Part shown: in pieces, positions 1 through 6,942 of the stretch
Numbering within the stretch: the stretch's first letter is position 1
How the letters are laid out: each line of letters opens with the position of its first letter
Source: Luteibacter aegosomaticola
Lineage (GTDB): Bacteria; Pseudomonadota; Gammaproteobacteria; Xanthomonadales; Rhodanobacteraceae
Length of the DNA stretch: 64,000 bases
NCBI RefSeq assembly: GCF_023078475.1
Contig: NZ_CP095741.1
Span: forward strand, 2,604,001 to 2,668,000
Reading direction: 5' to 3'
Program-made: the position numbers and the translations under genes
Notes under the pieces: generated by a model
What the model was told of the DNA's origin: nothing
Database searches by the model: none
What the model saw: the letters and a program-made list of their open reading frames with translations, nothing else

Positions 1-249
1 CGAATGCCCCTCGGCCAGCGACGGCGGCGAGAGCTCGTAGCCGATCGCCACCAGGACGGTAGCCACCAGGGCGACGATGAAGGGGATCTCGCGGCGCGAC
101 TGGAAGACCGTGAGCGCGACGGCGAAGAAGTAGAACACCCAGACGGAGTAGCCCAGCGGCGTAACCGCATCGATGCCGAGGGTGGCGGCGAGGATGACGA
201 ACACCGCGGCCCAGATCGTCCGGTCGCGTGCTAACTGCTTCTGGTTCAA
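1..249 (-). CDS. Membrane protein, N-terminal part (gene runs off the window)
   Basis: This is an open frame of 83 codons on the minus strand that continues past base 1. I start it at a TTG (249-247), which has an AGGGG ribosome-binding site a few bases upstream. The visible part holds a short basic N-terminus and three closely packed hydrophobic stretches with the pattern GYSVWVFYFFAVALTVFQSR. That is reminiscent of the membrane sensor region found before histidine kinase or GGDEF domains, but no output domain is visible, so the function is not assigned. It diverges from the beta-lactamase gene and the two share a 182-bp upstream region. Confidence 0.6.
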   Translation of the reverse strand, partial: MNQKQLARDRTIWAAVFVILAATLGIDAVTPLGYSVWVFYFFAVALTVFQSRREIPFIVALVATVLVAIGYELSPPSLAEGHS

Positions 250-431
250 ACGGATACCCCTGCAAAACTGGCGCGCTCCCGGCGGATGGCCGGGGCATAA
301 CCTTCAAACGGTGCCGACTACCCCGTAAAACGGATGTGATGACCCGCCTGTCAGCGAATTGCCCGTTTTGCGACAGCCTGGCGTCCAGACCCGGCGTTAC
401 CTTGCCCGCACCTCTTGAACAGGACCTCCCC

Positions 432-1343
432 ATGCTGAAGCAGCTGCTCTGCGGCACCGCCCTCGCCCTCGCGACCTCGGCCGCGCTCGCGGCGCCACCA
501 GATGCAACGCTTCAGGCGTCCCTGCAAAAAATCGCCGACAAGGCGCGCCCAGGCACGCTCGGCATCCTGGTCATGGACCCCGCCAGCGGCGAGTCGGTCA
601 GCGTCAACCCTGACCGCCACTACCTGCTGATGAGTGCGTTCAAGGCACCGATCGCCGCCGCCGTCCTCAGCCAGGTGGATGCCGGTACGTTGAGCCTCGA
701 TCGCAAGGTGCACCTCACACCAGCGGATGTGGTCGGTGGTTCCGCGGTGCCGTCGCTGGGCGAAGCGGTCAAGAAGGGCGCGCGCGACGTCACCATCGAC
801 GAGTTGTTGCACGCCTCGGTCACCCAGAGCGACAACACCGCCGTCGACGCCCTGCTCCGCGTGCTCGGCGGCGGCGCCACGGCCACGCGCTTCCTCGAAA
901 GCAAGGGCGTCCACGGCATGCGCATCGACATGGGCGAAGGCGAGCTGAGCCGGATGTTCGAGGCCAAGGGCAGCGCCGCCGTGCTCGCCAGCCAGGTGGA
1001 TAGCAGCACGCTCGATGGCGCCGCCAGCTTCCTGCGCAAACTGCAGGCTGGTGAGCTGCTGTCGCCCGCCTCCACCCAGAAGCTACTCGGCCTGATGACC
1101 GCACAGGTGATCCCCAACCGGGTACGCGCTGGCCTGCCCGCCGGTTACCAGCTGGCCGACAAGACCGGCACCAGCGGCGCCGAAAATGGCCGCCGCGCCG
1201 CGCTGAACGATATGGGCATCATCACGGCGCCGAACGGCCAGAAGCGCATCGTCGTCGTCTTCCTCGCCGATTCCCCGGCGAGCATGGACGAAGCAACGAA
1301 GTGGTTTGCCGAGATCGGCAAACTCACCGCCACAAGCATGTAA
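432..1343 (+). CDS. Class A beta-lactamase (serine hydrolase), secreted
   Basis: This 303-residue protein carries the full set of class A active-site motifs in order and at the usual spacing: SAFK at 68-71 (catalytic Ser68, Lys71), SDN at 133-135, an omega-loop ExELS at 169-173 with Glu169 in the role of Ambler Glu166, and KTG at 244-246. Residues 1-20 form a classical signal peptide, so the enzyme should work in the periplasm and hydrolyse beta-lactams. The ATG at 432 is chosen because it immediately precedes the signal peptide and has AGGACC upstream; the frame is open further upstream, but that sequence does not look coding. The omega-loop is ELS rather than the common ELN, so substrate range cannot be predicted. 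No adjacent ampR, blaI or blaR is present. It is followed directly by a palindromic repeat that may end transcription. Confidence 0.88.
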   Translation: MLKQLLCGTALALATSAALAAPPDATLQASLQKIADKARPGTLGILVMDPASGESVSVNPDRHYLLMSAFKAPIAAAVLSQVDAGTLSLDRKVHLTPADVVGGSAVPSLGEAVKKGARDVTIDELLHASVTQSDNTAVDALLRVLGGGATATRFLESKGVHGMRIDMGEGELSRMFEAKGSAAVLASQVDSSTLDGAASFLRKLQAGELLSPASTQKLLGLMTAQVIPNRVRAGLPAGYQLADKTGTSGAENGRRAALNDMGIITAPNGQKRIVVVFLADSPASMDEATKWFAEIGKLTATSM

Positions 1344-1350
1344 ATGCTCT

Positions 1351-1430
1351 TGTAGGAGCGCGCTTGCGCGCGATCCGCCGGCAGGCGGCAACGCTGAGGC
1401 AAGCACATCGCGCGCAAGCGCGCTCCTACA
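1351..1430. repeat. REP-type inverted repeat pair
   Basis: Bases 1351-1374 and 1407-1430 are perfect 24-bp inverted copies of the family TGTAGGAGCGCGCTTGCGCG(CGAT), separated by 32 bp. The element sits between the convergent ends of the beta-lactamase and GH4 genes and can fold into a long stem in either transcript. Related copies occur at 9832, 21646, 39621 and 51297. Confidence 0.85.
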
Positions 1431-1437
1431 GTTGGGC

Positions 1438-2835
1438 TTATCGGTGGCAGAGGCAGTCGCCGTCGTCGCTGGGGTAGCCCATCAGCGCCTCCAGCAGGTT
1501 CGCCGTCGGCGACCACTCGCCGATCGCCGGGTGGATCAGCATGGCCTTGCGCGCACCAAGCCGTGAATCATCCAGTACCGAGGCGATCGCCGCCCGCTCG
1601 TAGGCCTTCACCGACCGCACCAGACCGGCTACCGCATCAGGCAAGGCGGCCAGCTTCCGCGGCTCGATCCGGTCGAGCGAGATATCGCACAGCGTCTCCA
1701 CCACGTCGGCTTCGGGCAGGTCCGGCACCGCGCCGCGGTTACGCGTATTCACGACGATCGGTGCGGGCTTCGCCCCGGTCAGCGCGCTCATCACATCGAT
1801 GGCAATGCGGTGGTAACCGGTGGCCACGCGGAACGGATCGATGTCGAGGCTCACGCCGGCGTCAAACGCTGAACCACCTTCGGCCTCGAGCTTCATGTAC
1901 GAGCCGGAACGCTGGTTGAGGTAGGCGGCGTAAATGTCGACCGCCTCGTCACCCTGCCCGGCGGCCAGTCGCGCGCTCAGCGTCGCGAACAACTCATCGT
2001 TGAGCTTCGCGATCTCCGCGCCACGGCTGCCGCCCTGGCGGCGCTGGTTCGAAAGCGCGCGCTGCCGCTCGTAGTAGAAGAACAGGTATTCGGTGGGGAT
2101 GAGCCGTAGCGTGCGGATCATGGCCGTATCGAAGAGCGGCGCGAGGTAGAGGCTGCGCAACAACTCATCGTTCTCGATCAGCGTGTCGATCTTTTCCTCG
2201 CCACGCACACGCACGCCACGGACCCAGCCCAGGTGGTTCAGGCCGACGTAGTCGCATTCCACGTCTTCAAACGGCTCACCCAGCGCACGGGCGATGTTGT
2301 GGAACAGCTCCGTGGGCGTATCGCAGATACCGACGATGCGCGCCTTGCTGTGGTCGTTCACGGCCTGGGTGATGAGGCCCGCCGGGTTGGTGAAATTCAC
2401 CAGCCACGCCTCGGGCGCCAGGCGTTCGACGAGGCGAGCCTGCTCGATGGCGAACGGAATGGTCCGCAAGCCCATCGCGATGCCCGCGGGGCCTGTCGTT
2501 TCCTGCCCGGGATACCCATGCTCGATCGCCACGCGCTCATCCGCCGCGCGGCCGGTGATGCCGCCAATGCGAATGCTGTTGAGGACGAAGTCGGCGCCCT
2601 CGATGGTGTCCTCGATGGAACTGGCGCCACGCAGGCGAAGATGCCCACCCGAGCGCTTCACGATCGCATTGCCCAGGTCCACCATCACACGCAGGCGCGC
2701 GGGATCCGGGTCATACAACACCATTTCAGCGGCACCGAGTGCCTCGGCGGCCTCGTTCACGCCAAACACGACCAGAGGCGAGCGCACGCCGCCTCCACCT
2801 ACCAGCGCGATCTTACGATCGGTACGTCCGTTCAC
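1438..2835 (-). CDS. Glycoside hydrolase family 4 (NAD/metal-dependent 6-phospho-glycosidase type)
   Basis: This 465-residue protein has GH4 hallmarks. A glycine-rich NAD-binding turn GGGGVRSP lies at 13-20, NFTNPAG at 148-153, Cys171 in CDTPTE and His201 in LNHLGW are the expected metal ligands, and length is normal for the family. GH4 enzymes cleave glycosides by an NAD-dependent oxidation/elimination route, often on 6-phosphorylated sugars, in the cytoplasm. The start is GTG at 2835 with GAGGA six bases upstream. It is the last gene of the minus-strand sugar operon and overlaps the PfkB kinase gene by 23 bp, implying translational coupling. The order suggests that the kinase phosphorylates a glycoside which GH4 then cleaves; that is inference. 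Alpha versus beta specificity cannot be told from sequence alone. Confidence 0.85.
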   Translation of the reverse strand: MNGRTDRKIALVGGGGVRSPLVVFGVNEAAEALGAAEMVLYDPDPARLRVMVDLGNAIVKRSGGHLRLRGASSIEDTIEGADFVLNSIRIGGITGRAADERVAIEHGYPGQETTGPAGIAMGLRTIPFAIEQARLVERLAPEAWLVNFTNPAGLITQAVNDHSKARIVGICDTPTELFHNIARALGEPFEDVECDYVGLNHLGWVRGVRVRGEEKIDTLIENDELLRSLYLAPLFDTAMIRTLRLIPTEYLFFYYERQRALSNQRRQGGSRGAEIAKLNDELFATLSARLAAGQGDEAVDIYAAYLNQRSGSYMKLEAEGGSAFDAGVSLDIDPFRVATGYHRIAIDVMSALTGAKPAPIVVNTRNRGAVPDLPEADVVETLCDISLDRIEPRKLAALPDAVAGLVRSVKAYERAAIASVLDDSRLGARKAMLIHPAIGEWSPTANLLEALMGYPSDDGDCLCHR

Positions 2836-3757
2836 GAAGGGTCCTCAAGTGGGGGGAATCAGGAAGCGCCGCGAGGGCGCCGGGGGCCGTGCTGCACAGC
2901 GCACCGCAGATGCAGGCGCGCTCGAGCGCGGGGCCCAGGGGTTCGTCATCGAGCCAGGCATCAATCAGCCCGGCATTGAAAGCATCGCCAGCGCCCGTCG
3001 TGTCGATGGCCTCGACCACCGGCGGCGACACGCTGCTGAGCACGCCGCCCGACGCCGCCAGCGCACCTTGTGCGCCACGCTTCAGCACGGCGCGCGAAAG
3101 GCCATGGCACGCCGCCCACGCCACGTACGCTTCAGCGGACGCATCACCACAGGCAAGTTCAGCTTCGGCGGTGTTCGGCAGGAACAGATCCACCTCGCGG
3201 CAGGTCGCGATGTTTGCCGCGTCGGTGAGCCAGGTGGGCGTGTGGCCCACGTCGAGCGATGTGGTACAGCCCGCGGCACGCAACGCTGGCAGGAGGCTCA
3301 TCGCCAGGTCGCGCGACAGCGGCATGGCGAAATGCACATGCCGCGCGGCCGCCAGGTCGGAGACCACGGCAGGCACGGTAAGCAGCTCGGGCAGCCCGCG
3401 ATTGGCGCCCGGGTAGGTGAAGAACGTGCGGTCATCGCGCATCGACACGCTCACCGTGATGCCGGTGCCATCGTGCTCCAGGCGGATACCCCCCATGCCG
3501 ACGCCAAACTCGCCAAGGCGCTGCTCAAACCAGTCAAAGTCGGCATCGCCGATCAGGCCAACGAGGCGCACGCGACGGCCTAGCCGCGACAGGCCACAGG
3601 CGGTATTCACGCTGCCGCCGCCGAGCTCGCGCACGTAGCCTTCGGCGATCACTTCTTCGCCTGGCCGGGGCCAATGGGGAAAGCCGGTGAAGACGTGGTC
3701 GGCGAAGATTTCTCCGACGACCACGACATCCCAGGGCTTCAGGTGGGGAACGGCCAC
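2813..3757 (-). CDS. PfkB-family sugar kinase
   Basis: This 314-residue kinase has the ribokinase/PfkB signatures: the N-terminal GGGSVNTACGLSRLG substrate region (about 42-56) and the C-terminal DTTGAGDAF motif (252-260), where Asp258 is the catalytic base. I start it at GTG 3757 because GGAGAA lies seven bases upstream; the frame remains open far upstream only as a shadow of the permease gene. It overlaps the permease by 19 bp and the GH4 gene by 23 bp, so it sits in the middle of a coupled operon. The likely role is ATP-dependent phosphorylation of an imported sugar or glycoside in the cytoplasm. The exact substrate is not readable from the sequence. Confidence 0.85.
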   Translation of the reverse strand: MAVPHLKPWDVVVVGEIFADHVFTGFPHWPRPGEEVIAEGYVRELGGGSVNTACGLSRLGRRVRLVGLIGDADFDWFEQRLGEFGVGMGGIRLEHDGTGITVSVSMRDDRTFFTYPGANRGLPELLTVPAVVSDLAAARHVHFAMPLSRDLAMSLLPALRAAGCTTSLDVGHTPTWLTDAANIATCREVDLFLPNTAEAELACGDASAEAYVAWAACHGLSRAVLKRGAQGALAASGGVLSSVSPPVVEAIDTTGAGDAFNAGLIDAWLDDEPLGPALERACICGALCSTAPGALAALPDSPHLRTLRERTYRS

Positions 3758-5106
3758 GTACGGGTTCTCCGGGCTTGCCAAAGGAAAAGGATGCCACCCA
3801 CCGTGATCGCGGTGACGGCGGTGAGCATGGTGGAAACGCCACTGGTGGCGACGAGGTACAGCCAGCCGGCCACGCTGATCGCGATCGGCAACGGGTAAAG
3901 CGGCATACGGAACACGTCGGCCGTGCGGCCACGGCGGCGCAAGGCCACAACAGCAAAACACTGCGCGATGTACTGGAACAGGATCTGCACCACCATCAGC
4001 ATGCTGATCAGCTTTTCCAGCGAGAGGAAGCAGGCGAGCGCGGAGGTGACACCGACGAACAGCAGCGACACGGTCGGGAATCCATCGCGTGGGTGCAGCC
4101 GCGCGAACGGCTTGAAGAACTGCCCTTCCGACGCCGCCGCGTACGGCACGCGCGAATAGCCGAGCAAGACCACGAGGGCCGATCCCCAACTGGCAACCAG
4201 GATCAGCACCACGGCGACCGTACCGCCCCACGCACCATGCACGGCCTGCATCATGTCCGCGACCACGGCAGTGGATTTCGCGGCCGTTTCCCACGGCAAG
4301 ACGCCGAGGATGCTGACGTTGAGGCCAAGGTAGAGCACCGCGACCACGGGGATCGAGATAAGTACCGCCATCGGGATCGTGCGCCGCGGCTGCTTCACCT
4401 CGCCGCCCAGCATGCACACGTTGTTGTAGCCGCCGTAGTCGTACACCGCGATCAGCGAGACAGCGCCCAGGCCCAGCCAGAAACCCTTCCCCGAGGCCAT
4501 CGGCGCGTCGAGGAAGTGCCGTGCCGTCGCCATGTCGAAGTGGCTGATGCCGGTGAAGACGATCCACACCGCCGCCGCCACGACGGCAACCGTCACCACC
4601 AGCGACAGCTTCTGGATGTCGCCCACCTTGCGATAGAGGATCGCCGTGTTCAGCAGGCACAACAGCGCAGCAACGAGCACGCGCCCACCGTCACCGAGCG
4701 CCGGCACGAGATAGCCTGCGTATTGCGCGAAACCCACGGCAGCCGAACCGATCGATAGCGGTGCGGTAAGCAACGTCTGCCACAGGTAGAGAAATCCGAA
4801 CAGCCGCCCTGCCCGTTCACGCCCATAGGCTTCGCGCAGGTAATGGTAGGGGCCACCCGATTCCGGAATGGTCGAGCCGAGTTCCGCCCAGACCAGGCCG
4901 TCGCACAGGCAGAGCAGCGCGCCGGCGATCCAGCCCAGCAACACCGCAGGCCCCGCCAGCGCTGACAGAGCCAGGGGGATGGTCACGAACGGCCCGATCC
5001 CGATCATGTTCAGCACATTGGCCGAGAGACCGCCCCAGAAACCGATCGCGCGCGGTGGCGCGGTATTCGTTGCCACGCGGGTCGTGCCCTCACGCCATGC
5101 CGTCAT
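3739..5106 (-). CDS. APC-superfamily permease
   Basis: This 455-residue integral membrane protein has about 12 hydrophobic segments and the APC N-terminal pattern (GPFVTIPLAL, then GALLCLCDGLVWAELGSTIP and ESGGPYHYLRE). APC carriers normally move amino acids, amines or related compounds across the inner membrane. Here the gene lies between a beta-galactosidase and a sugar kinase, so the substrate is probably the product of the outer steps of this operon, an unusual setting for the family. I choose ATG 5106 because GGAG lies seven bases upstream; an in-frame start 10 codons earlier is possible. The gene overlaps the beta-galactosidase by 17 bp. Glucose/galactose-type MFS or SSS carriers were looked for in the operon and not found. 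Confidence 0.85.
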   Translation of the reverse strand: MTAWREGTTRVATNTAPPRAIGFWGGLSANVLNMIGIGPFVTIPLALSALAGPAVLLGWIAGALLCLCDGLVWAELGSTIPESGGPYHYLREAYGRERAGRLFGFLYLWQTLLTAPLSIGSAAVGFAQYAGYLVPALGDGGRVLVAALLCLLNTAILYRKVGDIQKLSLVVTVAVVAAAVWIVFTGISHFDMATARHFLDAPMASGKGFWLGLGAVSLIAVYDYGGYNNVCMLGGEVKQPRRTIPMAVLISIPVVAVLYLGLNVSILGVLPWETAAKSTAVVADMMQAVHGAWGGTVAVVLILVASWGSALVVLLGYSRVPYAAASEGQFFKPFARLHPRDGFPTVSLLFVGVTSALACFLSLEKLISMLMVVQILFQYIAQCFAVVALRRRGRTADVFRMPLYPLPIAISVAGWLYLVATSGVSTMLTAVTAITVGGILFLWQARRTRTWPFPT

Positions 5107-6940
5107 GCATCCGCTCCGCACAAGTGATGGGTGCACCGCTGGTGCGGTGCAGGTCGAGCACGCGCACCACGTTCGCGCCCGGCTTCAACCATACGCCCGG
5201 GCAATACAAACGCTCCTGCGGCCCGATATGCCAGTACCGGCCAAGGCAATGCCCGTTGACCCAAAGATAGCCCTTGTTCCACGCGGACATGTCGAGATAG
5301 ACATCGCCTGGCGTGTCGAGATGGAGCATGCCTTCGAAGAACACGCCGCCACGCGTCGGTGGCTCCCGCAGCGGCAACAGGTGATCCGGCCACCCGCCAT
5401 CGAGCGGCAACGGCCAGGCCTCCACCTCGTCTACCGGTGCGCCGTTGAACATCACGGGGCCAACGAGCCCCTTGTGGTCCCCCAGCCGCGGGCCAAAGTT
5501 AATATGGCCAAAGGTATCCACCAGCACATCGACCACGCCGCCTGCCGGAATGGCCACCTCAGGCTTTGACGACAACGACGGGTGTACCAGCCGCGAAACA
5601 TGGCCCACTTCATGGCCATCGGCGTAGACCACGGCGTAGTCACGCACACCCTCCAGCGACAGCGTGCCTTCGCTATCCACGCGCTTTCGATAGACGACGA
5701 GGCCCTGGTCCTGACCGAACAGCACTTCGTTCGGCCCAGGCTGCTGCAGGTGCCGAGCGGTACCGAGGGCATCCCAGAGCGAAGCGATGGCGACCGGGGT
5801 GAACGTGGCGAACCGGCCAGCATCTATCGGCGCTGGCATGGGAGGCGGCGTCACGCCCGCCTCGCGAGAGATCACGGCGCGGATCGCCGCATAGGACGGT
5901 GAGGGCCGCCCTCGCTCGTCGATCGGCGCCGCGTAGTCGTAACTGGTGATATCCGGCTGGAACTGTGAGCCATCGTCTTCCGCATTCGCGCCAGCCGTAA
6001 GGCCGAAGTTGGTGCCGCCGTGCACGACGTACAGGTTGAACGAATAGCCGGCACGCATGATGTCGCGCAGCGGCGCTACGAAATCCTTGCTTGCGAACGT
6101 CATCTCACCCCAGTGTGTCAGCCAGCCCGGATACCCCTCACCGACCCACACGGGCGCCTCGCCAGCGAACTCATGCCCGCGGTTCAATTCCGCGACCTCG
6201 GGGCCATCCAGGCCCAGCGCCGCACCCGGCAGGTACGCCTTGCGGCGCACCAGGTCTTTCCAGCCCTCGGAGATCGAGAACGGGCCCGCCACACCGTGCA
6301 CTCGCCACATATCGGCGAGCGCGCGGAGGTAGTCCACGTCATCGCCGAACATCGAGTACTCGTTTTCGACCTGGACCATCAGGATCGGACCACCGTTGAC
6401 GGCCATCAACGGCTTCACCTGCGCAGCGAGCTGGCCGATGTAGCGCAGTGTCGCGGCCATGAACACCGGGTCGTCCTTCGTCCGCAAGTGCGTGTCCGGG
6501 TCACGCAGCAGATAGGCCGGAATACCGCCATTGGTCCATTCCGCACAGACGTACGGACCGGGCCGCAGGTAAACCCACAACCCCTCCGCCTGGCACAACC
6601 GGACAAAGGCAGCGATGTCCCGGTTACCCGTGCGCCAGTCGAACACGCCGGGCTCGCGCTCCTGGTGGTTCCACATCACATAGATGGCGATGGTGTTCAG
6701 GCCCATCGCCCTCGCCATGCGGATACGGTGCTGCCAGTACTCCCTGGGAATGCGCGCCGGGTGCATCTCGCCGCTGCGGATCTGGAACGGCTTGCCGTCC
6801 AGCTCGAAACGGCGCGGGCCGAAGGCGAGACGGTGCGGCCTGCCATCCGGTACCGCTTCCACGAGCGGACCGGCCCACGCGCCCCCGGATATCGCCAGGG
6901 GCGCGAGCAGCGAGACGGCGAGGAAGTCCCGGCGCCGCAT
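5090..6940 (-). CDS. GH35 beta-galactosidase, exported
   Basis: This 616-residue enzyme matches family GH35. The conserved N-terminal block (SGEMHPARIPREYW, about 56-69) is followed by LRPGPYVCAEW (125-135), VENEY at 191-195 with Glu194 as likely acid/base, and EGYPGW at 268-273 with Glu268 as likely nucleophile. C-terminal jelly-roll-like sequence follows. The N-terminus begins with three arginines (MRRRDFLAVSLLAP) and then a hydrophobic stretch, so it looks like a Tat-type or ordinary signal peptide; the protein should act in the periplasm or be lipid-anchored nearby. It removes terminal beta-galactose from oligosaccharides or glycoconjugates. It lies 2 bp downstream of the TonB receptor gene and overlaps the permease gene, so it is part of one operon. 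No good ribosome-binding site precedes it, consistent with coupling. Confidence 0.9.
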   Translation of the reverse strand: MRRRDFLAVSLLAPLAISGGAWAGPLVEAVPDGRPHRLAFGPRRFELDGKPFQIRSGEMHPARIPREYWQHRIRMARAMGLNTIAIYVMWNHQEREPGVFDWRTGNRDIAAFVRLCQAEGLWVYLRPGPYVCAEWTNGGIPAYLLRDPDTHLRTKDDPVFMAATLRYIGQLAAQVKPLMAVNGGPILMVQVENEYSMFGDDVDYLRALADMWRVHGVAGPFSISEGWKDLVRRKAYLPGAALGLDGPEVAELNRGHEFAGEAPVWVGEGYPGWLTHWGEMTFASKDFVAPLRDIMRAGYSFNLYVVHGGTNFGLTAGANAEDDGSQFQPDITSYDYAAPIDERGRPSPSYAAIRAVISREAGVTPPPMPAPIDAGRFATFTPVAIASLWDALGTARHLQQPGPNEVLFGQDQGLVVYRKRVDSEGTLSLEGVRDYAVVYADGHEVGHVSRLVHPSLSSKPEVAIPAGGVVDVLVDTFGHINFGPRLGDHKGLVGPVMFNGAPVDEVEAWPLPLDGGWPDHLLPLREPPTRGGVFFEGMLHLDTPGDVYLDMSAWNKGYLWVNGHCLGRYWHIGPQERLYCPGVWLKPGANVVRVLDLHRTSGAPITCAERMHDGMA

Positions 6941-6942
6941 GG

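Noticed and set aside
300..335. BlaI-like operator near the beta-lactamase
   Set aside because: GACTACCCCGTAA has only one good half-site and is much weaker than the pair at 43428-43471.
228..431. N-terminal extension of the beta-lactamase
   Set aside because: A signal peptide starts at ATG 432; upstream in-frame sequence has no homology and would bury it.
1351..1430. Start of a CRISPR array
   Set aside because: Only two copies, in inverted rather than direct orientation; it belongs to the REP family seen elsewhere in the window.
2813..4660. 615-codon reading of the PfkB kinase
   Set aside because: The upstream 300 codons are a shadow of the APC permease; GTG 3757 with GGAGAA gives the normal kinase length.
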